From the NCBI GenBank assembly GCA_902779315.1, contig CACZBC010000048.1:1-33629 (forward strand): DNA of 33,629 nucleotides, given 5' to 3'. How positions within the stretch are numbered: the first letter of the stretch is position 1; each line of letters starts with the position of its first letter. Source of the DNA: an uncultured Bacteroidales bacterium. GTDB lineage: Bacteria > Bacteroidota > Bacteroidia > Bacteroidales > Bacteroidaceae. The notes below the pieces were generated by a model that saw nothing but the letters and a program-made list of their open reading frames with translations, made no database searches and was not told where the DNA came from. Shown piece by piece: positions 30,729-33,629 of the stretch. The position numbers and the translations under genes are program-made.

Positions 30729-32726
30729 ATGAAAAAGCTTCTTTTAGGTATGACAGCAGTATTGTCACTTCTGGCATGCAACAACAGCCGCCAGAACCCT
30801 TTCCTTACCGAGTGGGACACGCCTTACGGCATTCCTCCTTTCCAGGACATCCTTGTCGAGGACTACATCCCTGCCATTCAGGCGGGCATCGAGCAGCAGA
30901 ACCAGGAGATTGACTCCATCGTGAACAATCCTGAAGCTCCTACGTTCGAGAACACCGTCCTTCCGTTGGAGCTTTCCGGTGAAATCCTCTCTAAGGTGTC
31001 AGGTGTGCTGTATAACGTTTGCGAGACAGACCGCACAGACGAACTCGACTCCGTTATGGAGCAAGCTATTCCTATGCTTACTGAACACGAGGACAACATC
31101 TCATTCAACAAGGGGCTTTACGAGCGTATTGCCAAGATTTACTTTGCCGACCAGAGTCAGCTCAGTCGTGAGCAGCAGATGGTGTTGAAGAAACGATTCG
31201 AGGCTTTCGAACGTAATGGCATAGCTCTTCCAGAAAAGCAACAAGCCCGTCTTCGTGAAATCAATACGGAGATGGCTACCAAGACGCAGAAACTGGGCAA
31301 CAACATTCTTTCCGAAAGCAATGCCTTCAAGGAGAAGTTCGGCATCAGCGTCTCTGACTATCCCAACGCGATGACCACAACCGAGGATCGTGCCCTTCGC
31401 CAGCAAATGCTTGAGGCCTACACCATGCGTGGCCACAACGGTAACGAATTCGACAACCGTCAGCTCGTTCTCGACATCATGCGTCTTCGTATCGAGAAGG
31501 CAAAGATAATGGGCTATGATAATCCTGCCGCCTATATTCTGGAGCCTAAGATGGCTCACGACACAGAGACTGTCGACGCTTTCCTCTCCGACATCATGGT
31601 TGCTGCCGTAGCCAAGGCAAAAGAGGAAGTCAATGATATGCAGAAGTTGATGGACGAGGACATTGCGGCGGGCAAACTTCCTGCTGGCAGCAAGATAGAA
31701 CCTTGGGACTGGTGGTACTATGCCGAGAAGGTGCGCAAGCAGAAATACGACCTCGATGAAGAACTGACTAAGCCTTACTTCAAGCTCGAGAACGTGGTGA
31801 AAGGCATCTTCATTGCCGCCAACACGCTCTACGGCGTAAATATGGAAGAGTTGAAGGACGTGCCTTCGTACAACCCGGAAGTTGTCACGACTTATAAGGT
31901 TACAGACGAAGGTGGCAATCTGCTCGGCATCTTCACGACTGACTATCTTCCTCGCAGCAGCAAGCGCGGTGGTGCTTGGATGAACAACATACGCGAGCAA
32001 TATGTAGATGCCGAAGGGAAAATGGTCCGCCCCATCATCGTCAATGTCGGCAATCTGGAAGAGAATCTTACTATCGACGAAGTGCAGACCGTCTTCCACG
32101 AGTTCGGTCATGCTTTGCATGGTTTGCTCACTCAGTGCCACTATCCTTCTGTCAGCGGTACCAGCGTGAAGCGCGATTTCGTGGAGACCTTCTCGCAGTT
32201 CAACGAGAACTGGGCTTTCCAACCTGAACTCTTGGCGCAGTATGCCACAAACGAAGAGGGAGAAGTCATTCCTGCCGAACTGGTCGAGAAGATTAACAAC
32301 TCTCTGAAATTCAATCAAGGTTTCATGACGACAGAACTTTGTGCTGCCTCCATTCTGGACATGAAATGGCACGAGTTGGAGAGCGTCGAAGGCTTGGACA
32401 TCGATGCTTTCGAGCAGAAGGTATGTAAGGAGATGGGACTCATTCCAGAGATTGGCCCACGCTATCGCACAACCTACTTCAACCATATTTTCTCCAGTGG
32501 ATATAGTGCGGGCTATTATGGCTATTTGTGGGCAGAGGTGTTGGACAAGGACATCTTCTCCATCTTCGAGGCTTCAGGCAATGTTTGGAACAAAGAGTTG
32601 GCCACCAAGTTCAAGCAGACCTTCCTCGAGAAGGGAGGTGGCGAAGAGCCCATGGCGCTCTTCCAGCGCTTTGCTGACCGCATGCCAGACAATACAGCCT
32701 TCCTCGTAGGCCGTGGTTTGAAGTAG
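30729..32726 (+). CDS. M3-family metallopeptidase (Dcp/oligopeptidase type), lipoprotein
   Basis: This 665-residue zinc peptidase of the M3 family (dipeptidyl carboxypeptidase/oligopeptidase A group) trims peptides. The N-terminus is a lipoprotein signal, MKKLLLGMTAVLSLLAC with Cys17, so it acts in the periplasm or at the membrane. The start region TEWDTPYGIPPFQDILVEDY is the conserved Dcp opening. The zinc motif HEFGH (457-461) lies in TVFHEFGHALHGLL, followed by the third ligand region DFVETFSQFNENW, and the C-terminal ISSGYSAGYYGYLWAE-like block (FSSGYSAGYYGYLWAEVLD) that lines the substrate channel. The length is typical. It is followed by a strong terminator at 32745-32786. Confidence 0.95.
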   Translation: MKKLLLGMTAVLSLLACNNSRQNPFLTEWDTPYGIPPFQDILVEDYIPAIQAGIEQQNQEIDSIVNNPEAPTFENTVLPLELSGEILSKVSGVLYNVCETDRTDELDSVMEQAIPMLTEHEDNISFNKGLYERIAKIYFADQSQLSREQQMVLKKRFEAFERNGIALPEKQQARLREINTEMATKTQKLGNNILSESNAFKEKFGISVSDYPNAMTTTEDRALRQQMLEAYTMRGHNGNEFDNRQLVLDIMRLRIEKAKIMGYDNPAAYILEPKMAHDTETVDAFLSDIMVAAVAKAKEEVNDMQKLMDEDIAAGKLPAGSKIEPWDWWYYAEKVRKQKYDLDEELTKPYFKLENVVKGIFIAANTLYGVNMEELKDVPSYNPEVVTTYKVTDEGGNLLGIFTTDYLPRSSKRGGAWMNNIREQYVDAEGKMVRPIIVNVGNLEENLTIDEVQTVFHEFGHALHGLLTQCHYPSVSGTSVKRDFVETFSQFNENWAFQPELLAQYATNEEGEVIPAELVEKINNSLKFNQGFMTTELCAASILDMKWHELESVEGLDIDAFEQKVCKEMGLIPEIGPRYRTTYFNHIFSSGYSAGYYGYLWAEVLDKDIFSIFEASGNVWNKELATKFKQTFLEKGGGEEPMALFQRFADRMPDNTAFLVGRGLK

Positions 32727-32744
32727 AGACAGTCTACATACGCA

Positions 32745-32786
32745 AACAGGGGATGTGCCCATCGGCACATCCCCTGTTCTCTTTTT
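32745..32786 (+). terminator. Intrinsic terminator after the M3 peptidase gene
   Basis: A perfect 15-bp stem (32745-32759 with 32764-32778; core GGGGATGTGCC) closes a CATC loop and is followed by CTCTTTTT. Confidence 0.92.
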
Positions 32787-32880
32787 ACCTTAAGCGTGTC
32801 AATCGTACCAATGTTTATGTGTCGCCAGACAGGTAATCTTTGGTTCATATTAATTGAAAAAGGTAGGGAAAAGAAAGGAT

Positions 32881-32932
32881 GAGGTAACACTTTGAGGCAA
32901 AAAGGGGAGGTAACACTTTGAGGCAAAAAGGG
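32881..32932. repeat. Perfect 26-bp direct repeat, two copies
   Basis: Copies at 32881-32906 and 32907-32932 are identical and adjacent; each starts GAGGTAACACTTTGAGG and ends AAAAAGGG. It lies about 40 bp upstream of the promoter of the RNA and abiF gene. The gap 32727-33065 holds the terminator, this repeat, the promoter and the hairpin RNA. Confidence 0.9.
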
Positions 32933-32971
32933 GATTTCTTAGGCTGCTTTTATTCTTTTTCTTCAAAAAAG

Positions 32972-33003
32972 TTTGGCTATTCAAAATAAAAGCAGTACCT
33001 TTG
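32972..33003 (+). promoter_or_regulatory. Promoter of the abiF-associated RNA and gene
   Basis: TTTG (32972-32975), a 20-bp spacer and TACCTTTG (32996-33003). Transcription should begin near 33010, just before the hairpin RNA and 56 bp before the abiF start. Confidence 0.78.
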
Positions 33004-33009
33004 CGCCAC

Positions 33010-33062
33010 GAGAACCCGCCAAGCCTCTTCACAATGCTTAAATCGGCGGGTCGTTTTGTTTT
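33010..33062 (+). ncRNA. Compact hairpin RNA upstream of the AbiF gene (abiF-motif-like)
   Basis: Bases 33014-33020 (ACCCGCC) pair with 33045-33051 (GGCGGGT), and inside this AAGC (33021-33024) pairs with GCTT (33036-33039), giving an 11-bp stem interrupted on one side by AAATC and closed by an 11-nt loop. CGTTTTGTTTT follows, so the RNA could end by intrinsic termination right before the ATG at 33066. A promoter sits 7 bp upstream. From memory, a conserved structured RNA named the abiF motif is described upstream of AbiF-family genes; position and size fit, but I could not compare sequences. Confidence 0.7.
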
Positions 33063-33065
33063 ATT

Positions 33066-33629
33066 ATGGCACATTATACAAAGACATACTCATCACCAGC
33101 TCAACTGGTGACATTGCTGCAATCGCGTGGCCTTCACATTGAGAGTGTTGCACGTACGGAGAACTATCTCCGCCACATCGGCTATTACAGATTTAGTGCT
33201 TATCTTTATCCTCTTTTGACAACACCGAAGGAAAATCATGTTTTCAAACCAGGAGCTACTTTCAATCAAGCCTTGGACATGTATCGCTTCGACAGGCATC
33301 TTCGCCTGCTGATGTTCAACGAGATTGAGAAGATAGAGATAGCCGTCCGTAGGGCCATTGTCAACATAACGAGCCGTGAAACAGGGAATCCCTTTTGGAT
33401 GACCGACCCTACGTGCTTCTATGATATCGACACCTTTACGAGGACAAAACAGCTCATTGATGCTGAACTTGCCAAGTCGCGCGAAGATTTCATTGAACAT
33501 TTCCACAACACTTATTCTGATCCATATCCACCTTCTTGGATGTTGGCTGAGATACTTCCATTAGGTGTGCTGACAAGGATATACGATAACATCAGGAGCA
33601 ACCAGATTCGAAAGAAGATAGCACAAGAG
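33066..33629 (+). CDS. AbiF/AbiD-type (Abi_2) abortive infection protein, 3' end cut by window
   Basis: The 188 codons visible run open to the window end. The sequence follows the Abi_2 family: YSSPAQLVTLLQSRGLHIES, the hallmark RTENYLRHIGYYRFSAYLYP (about 30-49), FNQALDMYRFDRHLRLLMF, NEIEKIEIAVRRAIVNI (about 85-101) and GNPFWMTDPTCF, then YPPSWMLAEILPLGVLTRIY. Family members run to about 300 residues, so perhaps 110 are missing, including the C-terminal RN...H segment that carries the HEPN ribonuclease motif; nuclease competence therefore cannot be judged here. AbiD/AbiF proteins block phage growth, and related HEPN proteins act as RNA-cutting toxins. The gene follows a structured RNA and promoter (32972-33062), probably its control element or antitoxin. 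The start is set by the Abi_2 opening and by the RNA ending just before it. Confidence 0.88.
   Translation, partial: MAHYTKTYSSPAQLVTLLQSRGLHIESVARTENYLRHIGYYRFSAYLYPLLTTPKENHVFKPGATFNQALDMYRFDRHLRLLMFNEIEKIEIAVRRAIVNITSRETGNPFWMTDPTCFYDIDTFTRTKQLIDAELAKSREDFIEHFHNTYSDPYPPSWMLAEILPLGVLTRIYDNIRSNQIRKKIAQE

Noticed and set aside
31101-32486. Long minus-strand open frame (461 codons) over the M3 peptidase
   Set aside because: Antisense to a clear peptidase with HEFGH motif; no recognisable protein features.
32850-33074. Minus-strand frame of 74 codons upstream of abiF
   Set aside because: Spans the 26-bp repeat, promoter and hairpin RNA; basic low-complexity product with no family resemblance.
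33093-33506. Minus-strand frame of 137 codons
   Set aside because: Antisense shadow of the Abi_2 gene.

Overview
This window is a chromosomal segment of a member of the Bacteroidota, most likely order Bacteroidales and Prevotella-like. The evidence is: promoters of the Bacteroidota type (TTTG, about 19-21 bp, TAnnTTTG) before many genes; NigD-like and CotH/GLUG surface proteins; a BlaR1-type sensor with a plug-like tail; three secreted proteins ending in the same short 'YNLxGqR ... GiyI..G+K' tail; and the gene order rpmH, PASTA protein, RluD-like synthase, ddl, acyltransferase. This assignment is inferred from gene content only.

Layout. 1-270 is the end of rplT with a strong terminator. 271-903 has no gene; it holds a 311-bp inverted-repeat-bounded AT-rich element and a tandem 22-bp repeat array. 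904-6478 (minus) is an RND efflux operon: a TolC-type outer membrane lipoprotein overlapping a 1410-residue protein in which the periplasmic adaptor is fused in frame to the RND pump. 6479-6961 holds a divergent promoter region with 11 copies of a 22-bp repeat. 6962-8252 holds a small secreted protein and, convergently, efp. 8431-13239 is a plus-strand housekeeping block (rpmH, PASTA protein, RluA-family synthase, ddl, acyltransferase, NigD-like lipoprotein). 13461-19785 holds a SHOCT-like membrane protein, mnmA, a PatB/MalY C-S lyase and a 1198-residue secreted CotH/GLUG protein. 20033-24157 holds tRNA-Pro(UGG), then serC-serA-DUF1015-yigZ. 24381-26335 (minus) is a BlaI/BlaR1-type repressor/sensor pair with two identical operators. 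26803-32726 carries a glutathione peroxidase, an iron-sulfur flavoprotein, a cinnamoyl-esterase-like hydrolase, a GH18 chitinase and an M3 peptidase. 33010-33629 is a compact hairpin RNA followed by a truncated AbiF/Abi_2 (HEPN-type) abortive infection gene.

How genes work together. serC and serA give the first two steps of serine synthesis from 3-phosphoglycerate; no phosphatase gene is adjacent, and the third gene, DUF1015, carries a DGHHR motif. The efflux genes would form one tripartite pump if the fusion is functional, but the fusion raises a membrane topology problem and the pump lacks one of its two proton-relay aspartates. BlaI and BlaR1 form a repressor/protease sensor pair with no beta-lactamase beside them.

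The most unusual features are: the 22-bp repeat family recurring in five intergenic regions, in both orientations, with palindromic junctions (CACGTG or ACTAGT); the adaptor-pump fusion; short tandem heptamers and octamers in most larger intergenic gaps, two of them lying inside promoters; and the abiF gene with its upstream structured RNA.
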